From assembly GCA_963675135.1 (NCBI GenBank), contig OY776120.1:11932001-11996000 (forward strand): 64,000 nt of DNA. Direction: 5' to 3'. Position 1 is the stretch's first letter. Each line of letters begins with the position of its first letter. This document shows positions 35,534 through 46,689 of this stretch, piece by piece. The notes under the pieces were generated by a model that was not told the DNA's origin, searched no databases, and was given only the letters and a program-made list of their open reading frames with translations. This DNA is from Galeopsis tetrahit (lineage: Eukaryota > Streptophyta > Magnoliopsida > Lamiales > Lamiaceae). The translations under genes were made by a program, and so were the position numbers.

Positions 35534-35956
35534 TTAACGCCTCAGGAAATTTGACGTCAAAAACATCTGCAGTTCGTACGTTGCCCAAGGTCTTGAGACT
35601 ATAAACAAATGTTGGCTTAAGAGAAGTGCCAAAATAACTATCATTAGTAATAAAAAAATAATTATTACTATTGGGATGTGTTGTCTGATGGTGGTGGCCG
35701 TTGTCGATGAAAGTCGTCGACTGAATCCGTTGGTTGTGTAGAGATGTGAAACTGGTGGAATGAGTTTCTGGAACGGGGGCGTCACTGTGGCGGCGGCGAC
35801 AAGGGCTGTCAAAACTGGAGATGGTGGTGGTGCTGGCATTTCCAATGCGGCAAGTTCGTCTCGTTGGCTGTAGCTGTCGAAAATTCCATCGACGGTGGCG
35901 GCCAATTGAGACCAGAGAAAATCAAATTTCTCCTCCGTATCGTAATTTTGCTTCAT
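35534..35956 (-). CDS. 140-codon ORF of the short LTR element, gag-like N-terminus
   Basis: The ATG lies 35 bases after the primer-binding site, where a gag ORF would start. The first 35 residues (from MKQNYDTEEKFDFLWSQLAA) are polar and acidic, a proline-rich stretch follows, and residues about 94-114 are strongly hydrophobic (IPIVIIIFLLLMIVILALLL). No nucleocapsid zinc motif or enzymatic domain is present. It may be a remnant of a larger gag-pol ORF or may be untranslated. Confidence 0.45.
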   Translation of the reverse strand: MKQNYDTEEKFDFLWSQLAATVDGIFDSYSQRDELAALEMPAPPPSPVLTALVAAATVTPPFQKLIPPVSHLYTTNGFSRRLSSTTATTIRQHIPIVIIIFLLLMIVILALLLSQHLFIVSRPWATYELQMFLTSNFLRR

Positions 35957-35990
35957 CGTTGATAAACGATAAACCCCACGGAATCGTTAT

Positions 35991-36004
35991 GGCTCTGATA
36001 CCAA
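35991..36004 (-). other. Primer-binding site (initiator Met tRNA type)
   Basis: TTGGTATCAGAGCC on the minus strand, one base inside the upstream LTR. It is complementary to the 3' end of plant initiator Met tRNA. Confidence 0.85.
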
Positions 36005-36005
36005 C

Positions 36006-36409
36006 TGATGCAGGCGGAAGCACGATACACACGTAAATCCGTTGATTCTACGAATACCCGGAAGATACGTAAACGAGATTAAAAGTGATAATCCATTGAT
36101 TCAAAATGAATACTGGAAAAACACAAATAAAACACGTCAAAAGGGATAAAACCCAATATATATTTTTTTATTCAATCAACTCTACCCCTCTACAACTTTA
36201 TTCTCTATCCTTTTATAATAAGGTGGATTAATTCACTAATTAATTTCCTTGCAATCATACTAAAATTAAGATATATATGCATAATTGATAGGATTTAGAG
36301 CAGAAAGGAAATAACAATTAATTTTTCAATCAGTCGATTTCTTATCACAATCTCTTCTTGATTTCGTCAAACTTGTCGAAAAAAGGTCAAAGGGAACGTA
36401 TCTCCATCA
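36006..36409 (-). repeat. Upstream (5') LTR of the short retrotransposon
   Basis: 404 bp with TGATG...CATCA ends on the minus strand; nearly identical to 35058-35428 apart from a 33-bp insertion. Confidence 0.92.
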
Positions 36410-37185
36410 TGTATATAATCCATTTTCTCCAAATATTAATTGAAAGGGGTGCAAATGTATATGCCTAATTAATCCAAATTAGGGCTACAGTGGCAGCGCA
36501 TGTATTACACTGAATCGATCGTTATTTTGGTTTTAAATATCTAAATTTAAATCAGATATATTCTTTCTAGGGTGATAGTTGGATGCAATCGTTGCACATA
36601 TACTGTTAGAATTTGACTTCAATAATTTGAGTTAAATATTAAAATAAAAATTAAATTATATAAATTGAATAATAAAATTTGAGTATCTATACAGTCAATT
36701 ACATAAAAAAAATAAAAAAATCTTAGACTATCACACGCGTTACACGTCAGTTTTATGCATATCAAAACAACCAATAGTTGGGCAGACATTTAAAAATCTT
36801 GAGCACATGTTTGGTGCCAAACAAACTTGTAATTACTGTATATTGAAAGAATTATTCATTCAACATATTTGTCATATTAGGCATCCAGGGGGCATCATTG
36901 AGCTCCCTTATTTTTTAAAATAAAATATATTGAAGTATTTTAAATTATATATATATGTAATTATATTGAGAAATTTTATTTCTTGGAAATACGTCTCCTC
37001 TGAATCTGTTGTTTCATATGAACTATTTTTATAAAATAATAGTACGGGACTAATTTTAAATTTGATTCGGATGGAATACACAATTTGAATTCTGAAAATT
37101 GACTCAAATTTTGAATTCAGTCCCATTAATTATCTCATATTGCAGGTATAAATAAACTGGTCAAATAATATCCAGCATCGTACTA

Positions 37186-37267
37186 GGTGGAGTTTTTTTT
37201 TTTCTTCTTTTAAAGTCTCGATATCCGACTTAAGGACTGACTAATTCAGAGATCGATTTGGTGGAGT
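37186..37267 (-). mobile_element. 5'-truncated LINE tail, minus strand
   Basis: GGTGGAGT is repeated at 37186-37193 and 37260-37267. The 66-bp insert reads, on the minus strand, CGATCTCTGAATTAGTCAGT, CCTTAAGTCGGATATCGAGA and then an A-run. The non-tail part matches the 3' end of the LINE relic at 7.8-8.1 kb. Confidence 0.65.
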
Positions 37268-38031
37268 ATTTGATTAAAAAATGTATTTGTTTCTAATTTC
37301 CTTTATTTTTGTTTTCCAATTTCACATGTTAGTTTCATACTAATTTTAAGAGATTCTTATGGCCCTTGAATGAGATGTATTAGACCAGTTAACATTTTTC
37401 TTTCTTAAGACAATTTACATAAGTACCTAAAAATTATGTTTGTATAATTGTATTTCAATTTTTTCTCCTCAATTGGACACCTAACGATCGACATATAACG
37501 TATAATTATGAGATTGTGATGAAATCATGGACCTATATTTCAGTTTAATTAATTTGTTAATGGATGATTTCTTGCAATTGTGTGAGGTTGATAATTATTT
37601 TGTTTCCCCGAATTTGTTTTTTAATTCCGCCACTGAGTATATTGATTCTTATAAAAATTGGAGTTGCACTCTTGTCTTCCAGTTATATGTATATAACTAC
37701 TATATTCAATTCAATATATGTAACTACTATATCCAATCCAATAACCCATTACAAATAAGACATGACTCATTTACTATATCCAATCCAATAACACATGACT
37801 CATTTACTATATCAATTTAACACATACATTTTTTCATGGGCCTTTATTTTACTTCAATTAATTTTTTTTTAAAATTTTATCATTAAAAACTAATACTCCA
37901 TTAATTTTTTAAAATTTTATTTTTTTTATTTTACTCAATTGATATTTATATTTATCTTTTTAATATTATTTTTTAAATTTATTTTTCTTCCTGTTTATCA
38001 TTTGTGTTTCAAATGATAATTTTTTAACGTA

Positions 38032-38332
38032 ATTTCTTTATATGTCATAAATAATTATTCTAAAATTTTAAAATCTAATAAGAAAATTTTAAAAATAATA
38101 TTAATTGTTTTTTTAAGTATTAAATAGTATAATAATAATTTGTTTTAAAAAATAAAACTCTCACTTCTCTTAGGCAAGTGTTATTTCTTTTTATGTCATA
38201 AATAATTATTCTAAAATTTTAAAATCTAATAAGAAAATTTTAAAAATAATATTAATTGTTTTTTAAGTATTAAATAGTATAATAATAATTTGTTTTAAAA
38301 AATAAAACTCTCACCTCTATTAGGCAAGTGTT
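38032..38332. repeat. Tandem duplication, two units of about 150 bp
   Basis: Units 38032-38182 and 38183-38332 are almost identical. Each starts ATTTCTTT and ends TAGGCAAGTGTT, with few single-base changes between them. Confidence 0.9.
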
Positions 38333-38448
38333 CAATTTTATTGGTACTATTTTACTTTAATTAATTGGTGTATAATTTTCACCTTATTCTTTTAAAATTT
38401 TACTTCATTCCTTACAAATTTAACTTCATTTTACATTGTTTAGTTATT

Positions 38449-38482
38449 TTTTTGGGATTAAATACAAATTAAGTCACTATTT
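38449..38482 (+). repeat. 34-bp direct repeat, left copy
   Basis: TTTTTGGGATTAAATACAAA continues to TTAAGTCACTATTT and recurs perfectly, in the same orientation, at 45775-45808. It lies just outside the MULE transposase relic, so it may be part of that family's terminal repeat. Confidence 0.7.
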
Positions 38483-38845
38483 AAGTACCATAAGCAATTT
38501 AAGACACAATTCAATATTAATACAATTTAAGTCACATCGAAATTTAATTTTCCCATTGTACCCTTAGTTCTAAATAAGTTCCCAATTTCTATTATATTAT
38601 GCAATTATGTATTTTAGGTTAATTTTCGTTAATTGATTGTCTTGCATTTAATCAGTCGTCAGTTACCATCAATACATCGTACCGGCGAACGAATGAGGAG
38701 TTTTAGGCGATTAATTGCATCCGCTACTGCATAATACAATTCTGACCTTCCATATCTAGGTATTGCTCTAATTCTATTCGTTCCCAAAGTCTCGATTTTC
38801 CGATTTTGTAGATTTGATTTGTCTGGTGGACTGTTATCCCCTGAA

Positions 38846-40178
38846 ATGCAGAACGGCGTAATGCTGAAAATCGTTCACGAGGGTAGGTGCGAGTTGCTTC
38901 GTACAACCGATCGGACAACATATCAGAGCATCGTAGATGAAATCAAAAACAAATGGCCCAATATGTTAGAAGGTAAATTTTCAATTTTATATTCTGTTCG
39001 ATGCATCAACAATTGCTATTTAGAATCATGTAGCGATTTCGATGGTATGATGGAGTTCTGTATGTTGTCATCTGAAAAATTAGTAGATATTATGGTTGAG
39101 TTTAATGATGCCCGAAACAATTCTATTCGTGATTCCAATAGTCAAGGATCGTTTAATAATGTATGTGTCAATTTCCTTACAAGTTCTGTGGATGTAGCTC
39201 AGATTAAGGAATCTAGTAATATTACGAGCACCACACTCATTGTGAAGGAGAATTCGTATATTCATAGTGAAAATTGCTCGGCCGAATTCGTGGGTCTAGG
39301 TAGTATACCTAATTTTGATATTTGCCCAGATGAGAGGAAGAAGTCATATTTGTCTGAGCATTGGGGTGACATAATGGCTGTAGGAGCTATTTTCTATGGT
39401 GGAGCACCTGAATTTAGAATTGAATTGATAAAGTACTCACTTAAGTTGAGGTTCCAGTTTACATTCATTAAGAACTCCCCCAAATACGTGCATGTCATTT
39501 GCTCCGAAAAATAAACAGCTAGCTGTCAATGGTTTATTAAGGCTAAACAGACTTCTACCAAGGTTGGTTTTATTGTGTGGAAGGCTAATTTGAGTCACAG
39601 TTGTGTAGGAAAGTTATTAGTGAAAGATAAAAATAGATTTGGAACAAAGGTTATTAAGGATCTAATATTGCAACAAGGAGCAAGCATGGAACGAAATGTC
39701 GAATATCAGTGCGTCGTGGGTCGTATCAATATATCCAAACGGGCAGTTTGAAGTTGGATCTAAAACATCAGTTACTATTGACTTGGAGTATAAGATATGC
39801 ACATGTTTTCAGTGGCAAATAAAGGGGTTCCCATGTGCACATGCTGTGGCCGTTATTAAAAAGCATTGTGCATCTATTTCCGATGTTGTGGAAGACTGTT
39901 TTTTTACTTCTAGCTATCGTAATTGCTATAAAGTGGACCTCGCTCCAGTTCCGGATACAGAGAGGTTTGTTTTCAAGGGCACATCACATTCTGAAAAAAT
40001 CTTACCACCTATACTAAAGAATCCTCCTGGACGTCCCAAATAGAAAAGGATAACGTCATATGGAGAATTCTGTCGCGTCAAGCCTACAATATGCAGCAAG
40101 TGTGGCAAGAAAGGACGTCACGACACATTGACTTGTGCTCACGTATTCGGAACAGATAGGACAAACATAGACAATTAG
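38846..40178 (+). pseudogene. MULE (MuDR-type) transposase relic lacking its catalytic core
   Basis: The N-terminal part (38846-39511) has a PB1-like start (VMLKIVHEGRCELLRTT), then the MuDR DNA-binding region with GAPEFRIELIKYSLKLRFQF. The frame stops at TAA 39512-39514 and continues afterwards with the expected CQWFIKAK and SHSCVGK motifs. A frame change or deletion then brings in the SWIM zinc finger (CTCFQWQIKGFPCAH, about 39798-39842). A TAG at 40041-40043 precedes a CCHC-like knuckle (CSKCGKKGRHDTLTC). The DDE catalytic domain that should separate the N-terminal part from the SWIM finger is missing, so no active transposase can be made. Confidence 0.85.
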
Positions 40179-40179
40179 T

Positions 40180-40610
40180 TTTCTTTAACATTATATCATG
40201 TTATTCGCACATTGGTTTGCCCCAGTTCATTATTATTCAATATACTTTTCATTTTTCTAATCGCCTTGTTTTTTGTATGTTAATCTTGCAGTAATTCATG
40301 TACTGAATTAAATATCATCTTTAGTTACCCCACTTTAATTGTAGAAATTGAGTTTAATTATATACATATTCAGATATAGGAAATATGTTTTATTATATAA
40401 CATTTATGTTGAAACATAAGAAAAAAATTATTGATCTGTTGAAAGGTTTGATACATCTAGTGTGTTAATTAGTTAATACAAACAATAATTAAAAAATGTT
40501 TAAAATTTACGAAAATAAAATACATAAATTAACGAACAAAAAATCCAGTAAATTGTTATTATTCAAATACTACTTAGAAGAACATGATGCTAAAATGTAC
40601 TAAGTAGTAT
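40180..40610. other. Spacer between MULE relic and F-box gene
   Basis: AT-rich; no gene and no matching right terminal repeat for the MULE relic was seen. Confidence 0.5.
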
Positions 40611-40617
40611 TTTATGA

Positions 40618-41707
40618 TCACAAATGTTGTTCAGGCGATACGAGGCTTTCTACATACTTATATGTATGCCCAATATGAGTATCTAAATTTAGCTCTTGAA
40701 TTGGGACCTCTTCCCCTGTTGCAAAATCGAATGAGTAGAAAGTTCCTGCCGGATCATTCCTGAACATAATCTTTTTATGTGCAACATCAATGAAGTGTAT
40801 AGGCACGAGTTTATAATCTTGGTGTAGCTCTCCTACTTTTGATATAGTATACCTTTTCCATGTGGACCCTGTAGATGAATACGACAACACCTGCATTTCA
40901 AAATTATATTTGTTTGTTGCCGAACTATCCCCATAAACGGCTAGGCTATTGTCATCCAATGACTCTATAACTAACGACCATCCATTACATTTGAAATCAG
41001 GTAACTTTATCAACCCATACGTCTTCTCACTGTAATCAAAAGTCGCAATTGCATAAACCCCATATCCTTCATATATCTTCCAGTGAAAAATCCCAGCTAC
41101 AAAGTGAGCATTGCAAGATGGCGGGTGTTTGTACGAAAATGGGTATAATGAAACCCACATGTTTGAGTTTCTAGAGTATAAATTCACTACGCTATGAAAA
41201 GCACCAAATGTCCAAAATCGAGTGAATCTTATTATTAAATAATCATTTGTATCACTATCATAACCTAACCCAAAAAAAACTGATGCTTTAGTAAAACCTG
41301 ATGGAAATATTATATTTGGTTTAGGTATTAATAAAGATTTATTTGTAATTGGGTTAACTAATTTGTAAACATCATCTAAATTACAAAATAAAACTAACCC
41401 ATTACAAATTCCAAGTACCTCGTATTCTTCACCATTGTTAATGTCTGAATGTTTGGGCGTATCAACGCCGTTGTCAACGTGTTTAACATAACTCACTGGA
41501 GGATGTGCAACCTTTTTTTTTTTGAAACAATGAAAACACATTTCTAGATTTCATCACACGCAGATGCTGTTCAACAAACGAAGAAGAAGATATCAAATGA
41601 TCCCACCTTTTGGAAACAAATCTTAATTTTTTTATTCGACTTCCTGAAATTTTTTTCAGAATAAAAAATGTTAACTCATCAGGAATGTTGTCGATTAGTC
41701 TCGACAT
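40618..41707 (-). pseudogene. F-box / FBA-type protein gene with one frameshift
   Basis: The ATG at 41707 starts an F-box (about residues 4-45: IDNIPDELTFFILKKISG, LRFVSKRWDHLIS). A second frame (from about 41541) carries the rest, with NGLVLFCNLDDVYKLVNPIT and the F-box-associated interaction domain, down to the stop at 40618. The frames meet at an A11 run (T11 on the plus strand, about 41513-41523); one base fewer would make a single frame of about 362 codons, normal for the family. Such proteins are substrate receptors of SCF ubiquitin ligases. The break may be real, a polymorphism or a homopolymer error in the assembly. The divergent neighbour at 42241 is a paralogue. Confidence 0.8.
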
Positions 41708-42240
41708 AATAGTTATTATTTTTTTGAAGGGAAGGCAATTGTTGATATACTACATTTTTATAGGTAGGGATGTTTAGAAAAAATCGAACCATAAATTGCG
41801 TTTATGATAATCATTATTGTGATTAACTAGTATAATTTAATTATAGTAATTATGCAATATAACGTTACTTGTTGTTATTTATTTTTTGTTTGTCGATCTA
41901 AATCTTTTCCTACACCACATATAGATATAAACTGCAATACTTATTATCCATAACATTTACGTAATATTTTCTACGTATGTAATTTATATCCCATTTATAT
42001 ATTTAATATTTTAAAAGTCACACTAAAATGCGTGCAGTGTTTCAGCATAATTCTTGGGGGAGAAGTTGCAGAGTCCCTTCTTTAACTCAAATCCATACCA
42101 AAGGTCGTCATCATTAATACATATTAAAAGATTTATAATGAACGAATATTCATGTTCATCTAAATCAAAATTCCATCATATTCAAAAATTAGCTTCTATT
42201 CTTAAACCTGTATTTCATTTCACAAAACTTTGCTTCTAAA

Positions 42241-43332
42241 ATGGGAAAAATCTTCCTGAAGATGTCTCACTCGAAATTTTTGAGCAGCTTCTTCCAAAAC
42301 AACTTATTAAGTTCAAATGTGTTTCTCATATTTGGAAAAATATGATTTCGTCAGATGAATTTTTTGAGAGGCATCTCCGAAGAATGAAAATGGATAATAG
42401 ATTTTCAATACTGAATCAAGTAAGGGAAGCAAATCCTCCTATATGTTATGAGTTTGTCCCCACTGCAGTGCCGTCCTACCGAAGGTTTGTTCGATCCTCC
42501 GATGAAGATTACGAAGTTATTGGGACGTATAATGGGTTAGTATTATTTTGCAACACCGCCGATGAATATTCTCTTGTTAATCCTTCTACAAATGAAACAT
42601 TTATACTTCCAATCGATCCTATTTCAATTCCTCCTTTATTTCGTGAAGCGTGGGTGTATTTTTCTTTAGGTTTCGACGTCGAGGGCAAGTCTTTTAAAAT
42701 TATGAGGATAGCTAGGTTTTGGTCAGTACTAGGATATCAGTATGAGGTGAAGTTATACTGTTATAAAACTAATGTGTGGTCATTTGTTGAATCATATCCC
42801 TTTCAAAAACCTCCTATTTCAAATGGTTTTTTTGTCGGTGGTCGCTTTCACTGGCCTGTTAGATTTAATGGGGGTATATAAATTGACATCATTTTATTTG
42901 AAGCATTCATCCTACCAATTAATAGATATTCCAAATTATATAATTCCTACATGGCACGTAGGATTTCGTGCATTGGACGAGTATAGTATTGCTGCATATT
43001 CTAGCAAGCTTAGTCCAGAGGTAAATGGGGTAAGTATGTATTTTCTACAGATGCACATTCTAACATATCGCAATGAAGGAAGCGCTTGGTCAAGCTTTAC
43101 AATATTCAGGGAGGAAGCCCTGCCATTTATGTTTGATATCTACCCTATTTCATTTATCAACAGTTTGAAGACGTTAATCCTTTTTAAGGAGGATCCAAGT
43201 GGTAAATTTTGTTCTTATGACGTCATAAAACGAGAATTTCGTTACTTAGATTGGTTGGAGGATGCTCCCGATGTAGATCGTTCATTCTGCGTTTTGCCAA
43301 GTCTAGTATCTCCATTCCACAATAATATGTAG
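42241..43332 (+). pseudogene. F-box / FBA-type protein gene with two frameshifts
   Basis: An F-box (NLPEDVSLEIFEQLLPKQ, KFKCVSHIWKNM) begins at once after an ATG at 42241 that is one base out of frame, across an A5 run (42246-42250). The middle frame (to 42881) holds NGLVLFCNTADEYSLVNPST and WSVLGYQYEVKLYCYKTNVW. The last frame takes over at a G5 run near 42871-42875 (SYQLIDIPNYIIPTWHVGF, EDPSGKFCSYD) and stops at 43332. The two shifts cancel, so the span is 364 codons, almost the length of its head-to-head paralogue. Initiation at the internal Met 42342 would lose the F-box. It is either a recent pseudogene or a gene with homopolymer miscalls. Confidence 0.8.
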
Positions 43333-43562
43333 AAATATTGTTTTACTTTTTTTGTGTATCGGACGTTCTCAGTGCAGTTTTTTCATATGTATTGTCTTTA
43401 TAAAAGTGTTAAATATTGCTTATAAATATAAAATTTTAATTAAATACAATCTACACTATTCACAATTTAACGTCCTGTACTTTATATGTTATACACAGTC
43501 ATGCAAATTGCAAGTCATGTTGTTTCATGATAGCTATAAAATAGTTTATATTGTTAGGTTGA

Positions 43563-43938
43563 ACATTTTTCACAAACTGCATAGTTGGTTCGAGGCATGC
43601 CACCATACACTATATATATTGTAACAAAAGATGCTTTTCACATACCAATGCATTCGTGTCTGCATTGATTGGTAAATATGTTGTGTTTACGTCATTCGAA
43701 TCTGCATACATGTAAAAATGTAATATCTTCTACATATGTTTATGTTATATTGTTTTGTCGGACGTTTTTTCACAGCACTCAGAGTTGGTTCGAGGCATGA
43801 CCCCATACACTATATATAATGTACCAAAAGGTGCTTTGAACATCCAAATGCATTGGGGTCTGATTCGAATAGCAAGCATGTTGTGTTCACGTCATACCAC
43901 TCTGCATATATATACAAATGTAATTCCTACTGCATTTG
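43563..43938 (+). repeat. Diverged tandem duplication downstream of the F-box pseudogene
   Basis: Segments 43563-43737 and 43762-43938 align by eye with shared blocks AGTTGGTTCGAGGCATG, CATACACTATATAT and ATGTTGTGTTTACGTCAT. There is no coding signal. Confidence 0.65.
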
Positions 43939-44019
43939 AACATACATACACACACCTTCTTCCTCAAATTGTGGTATGTTTACAACATTTTTTGGCTTGT
44001 TATGCAGCTTACTCTACAT

Positions 44020-45112
44020 CTACCACATCATTCGTTCTTCCAAAAAGCAAACTAATTTCAAATGGAACAATAAACATACATAAAACCAAACATTCTTGTG
44101 CTTCATATCCTTTCTCCCTCTCTCATATTCTTCTCCTTCACTTGCTGTGAACATCAATGAACACACTTAAAAGTTAAGAAAGATTCATATAATAGAAAAA
44201 ACAGTAAACCAAGTATCATTAATTTGATTATCACCTTCTATAGGGTCATCTGAATAATCACTACTCTGTTTGCTTGATTCAAAATCACTTTCAAAATCTG
44301 TATGAGTGAAATAAAATATATTATCATTATATTGACATTGTAAACAACCGATTTGTTTTATGTAATTATAAATTTTACCGGAATCTGATGGGACAACAAC
44401 ATATCCCAAAACACGCTTCCCTGAATACAGTCAAAATATATAAATATACATACATCATTAACAACTAAAAAGGGTATTACTATAAAATGTTACAGACCTT
44501 TATGTTTTCCCCCCATTTTATCTAATCGATCGACTTTTACTCCGGAACCTGCCAATTTGTGTGTTAGCAACATATAAATTATTCACATCAACTGCAGTTA
44601 ATTACTTTTTTCATACAGTATTTACTTCTCTACACATACATACACTTTTTGTGTGAGTTACACCCAAGATTTGCTAACCTACACCCATAATACATCAGTA
44701 CGTTCTCCCAAAATAGGGCTATATGTAATAACAGCTGCAAAGATTGATATGTTATGTGATACAATTCTGCATAATGCAATCCGGTCATGCACTTGCAGCT
44801 GTTACACCTTTGTGCATGCAGTGTACACATCAGATCTCCAACCACTATCAACATCACTGCCACTTGTAAATAGATTTTTTCCGAAATCCTCTGTTCCAAT
44901 GGCCAAATTAAACAAGTTTGTACTAGTAATGACTTTTTCCGAATAATAAATGCTATTAAATCTTCATTTTAGCAGAAATCAGTAAAAAATGATTTCGAAG
45001 TACCTCTGTTAGTCCTCAATGAAACTCGTATTTGTCTACTTCTATTCCTCTTTCCTTTTTTTGGCATATCTTCGTCATCTATTCGGACTCCTTTCCCCTT
45101 GTCCCTAGCCAT
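44020..45112 (-). CDS. Possible five-exon gene of unknown function
   Basis: Exons 45112-45004, 44548-44498, 44420-44379, 44297-44235 and 44144-44020 join in phase to 129 residues. All four introns are GT-AG and phase 1. The product starts MARDKGKGVRIDDEDMPKKG and is very basic for 36 residues, continues with VKVDRLDKMGGKHKGKRVLG and YVVVPSDS, then becomes acidic (DFESDFESSKQSSDYSDDP), and ends in a hydrophobic tail. A strong upstream donor (GAAG|GTATGT, exon edge at 45421) paired with an acceptor just before the ATG suggests a spliced 5' UTR. I know no family like this. Exon 2 has a weak donor and exon 5 contains another donor (TTTTAT|GTATGT), so the C-terminus is the least certain part. Confidence 0.4.
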
Positions 45113-45774
45113 ACCTGAATATAAAAGAACATTACCCAAACATAATATAAAAAAAAAAGGGTCAGTTTATCTGAATAAGAAATTTACAGTCTTGAACAAA
45201 CACAACCAAAATAAAGTTCGGAAAACAAAATCATAACATTTAAACGAAATTTAATTATTTCAATACGATAATCGAGCTTTACTCGTTACAACCCCAAATC
45301 TAAAACTTTCAAATATGCAAGTGGGTTTCAAAAAAAATCTAGTTTCATTTCGAGAAATCACTGTTTTTTAGTTTAAATATACATGCAATATGTTGTAGAA
45401 TCAACAAAATAGCTACATACCTTCGATGCAGGTCGTGGAAATTTCTTGGGATGCAGCCGGTGGAAAAACCTCCGATCAATGTGCAGCGTTGAAAAAGAGA
45501 GAAGGTGGAATTTTAGGTTTTGATGCTTTCGAAATGGAAGGTGTCCGAAATATGGTATGTTTGTATCAATTTTCAGCGCGTTTACTGATGCATAATTATA
45601 AAGATTTAAATACGGCCAAGATTTGTAGTTGGGTAATTAATGTAGAATTCTAATTACATTTCAGGGGCAATAGCGTAATCTTAATTATGGTTATGAACTT
45701 TTCTGTAATTAAATGGAAGAATGTTTTTTTTTTGTTAAAACACTAGGTGAAATGACCTATAGTGTTATTGCCCC

Positions 45775-45808
45775 TTTTTGGGATTAAATACAAATTAAGT
45801 CACTATTT
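45775..45808 (+). repeat. 34-bp direct repeat, right copy
   Basis: Perfect same-orientation match to 38449-38482; similarity ends sharply after CACTATTT. Confidence 0.7.
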
Positions 45809-46689
45809 TTTTCATTTGAACTTTCATTTTTTAATCACCTTATTTTATTTTTTTATGAATATAATTTTTAGTTTATAAGTGTTATGATAACCGTTGATAA
45901 GTATTATGATATATTATTAGTTAATATGCAGTACTGTACATATTAGTTCATATACAGTATAATAATATTAGTTTATATTGGTATATGTTTTAATTTTTTC
46001 GAGTTTCGAGTTCACTTATTTTATGGTAATAGTTCAAATATAGTATAGTATTAGTTCACATACTCTATGGTACTAGTTCAAATATAGTATAGTATAAATT
46101 CAAATATTGTATAGTATTAATTTATATATTAAATACTCCGTAATATTTTTATACCCACATTAATCTCTAGTACTATACAATATATTAACAAGTACTATAC
46201 CATAGGCGTACTAATACTATATCATATTTAAACTAATATTTATATTTAACAAAAAATACATAACTTAACACATTTATAATTCCAGGCATACCGTGCAAAT
46301 TAATACATCAATATTAAAAAAATGATATTAACTAACTAGTAAGAAGAACAAAAGTGAGAATGAATCACACTAAACATACAATTCAATTAATAGATACGAT
46401 CACACTCAATAAACATATGAATGCATCAACATGACGATGACCCCAAAGAAAATAATAAAGCTGATGCAATATTATGCTGGTTTCTTCCCCAATTCTCAAC
46501 TCATTTAAGTTTCTAAATATAAATTTTTGTTTTTCAATTAGATTATATTATTAATTAGTTTTAAAAAATAATCTACAACATTAAAAAACTTGTAACAAAT
46601 CAGATATCATTTTAGAAATAATGAAGATATAACAAAATAATCTTAGTTATTATCAGATTAAAGCTAGAAAGTGAGCATGTCATATTCAT

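Larger units (their letters stand above)
35058..36409 (-). mobile_element. Complete non-autonomous LTR retrotransposon (1352 bp)
   Basis: Two direct LTRs of 371 and 404 bp (35058-35428, 36006-36409) bound a 577-bp interior. TGTAT is repeated on both sides (35053-35057, 36410-36414), a perfect 5-bp target duplication. Each LTR has TGATG...CATCA ends. On the minus strand a primer-binding site (TGGTATCAGAGCC) follows the upstream LTR, and a polypurine tract (GAAGAGGGAGAGA) precedes the downstream one. No protease, reverse transcriptase or integrase is encoded, so it must move with enzymes from elsewhere. The LTRs differ mainly by a 33-bp indel, so the insertion looks young. Confidence 0.92.
36415..38448. 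other. AT-rich intergenic DNA with repeats
   Basis: No gene is seen. It includes a truncated LINE tail (37186-37267), short repeats of ACTACTATATCCAATCCAATA and CATGACTCATTTACTATATC at 37690-37815, and a 150-bp tandem duplication at 38032-38332. Confidence 0.55.

Noticed and set aside
42054..42239. 61-codon ORF just before the second F-box pseudogene
   Set aside because: It is out of frame with the F-box and has no domain; the F-box frame begins at 42241 beyond its stop.
45426..45653. 75-codon plus-strand ORF
   Set aside because: It overlaps the likely 5'-UTR exon of the minus-strand gene, which has a strong donor at its edge, and shows no domain.
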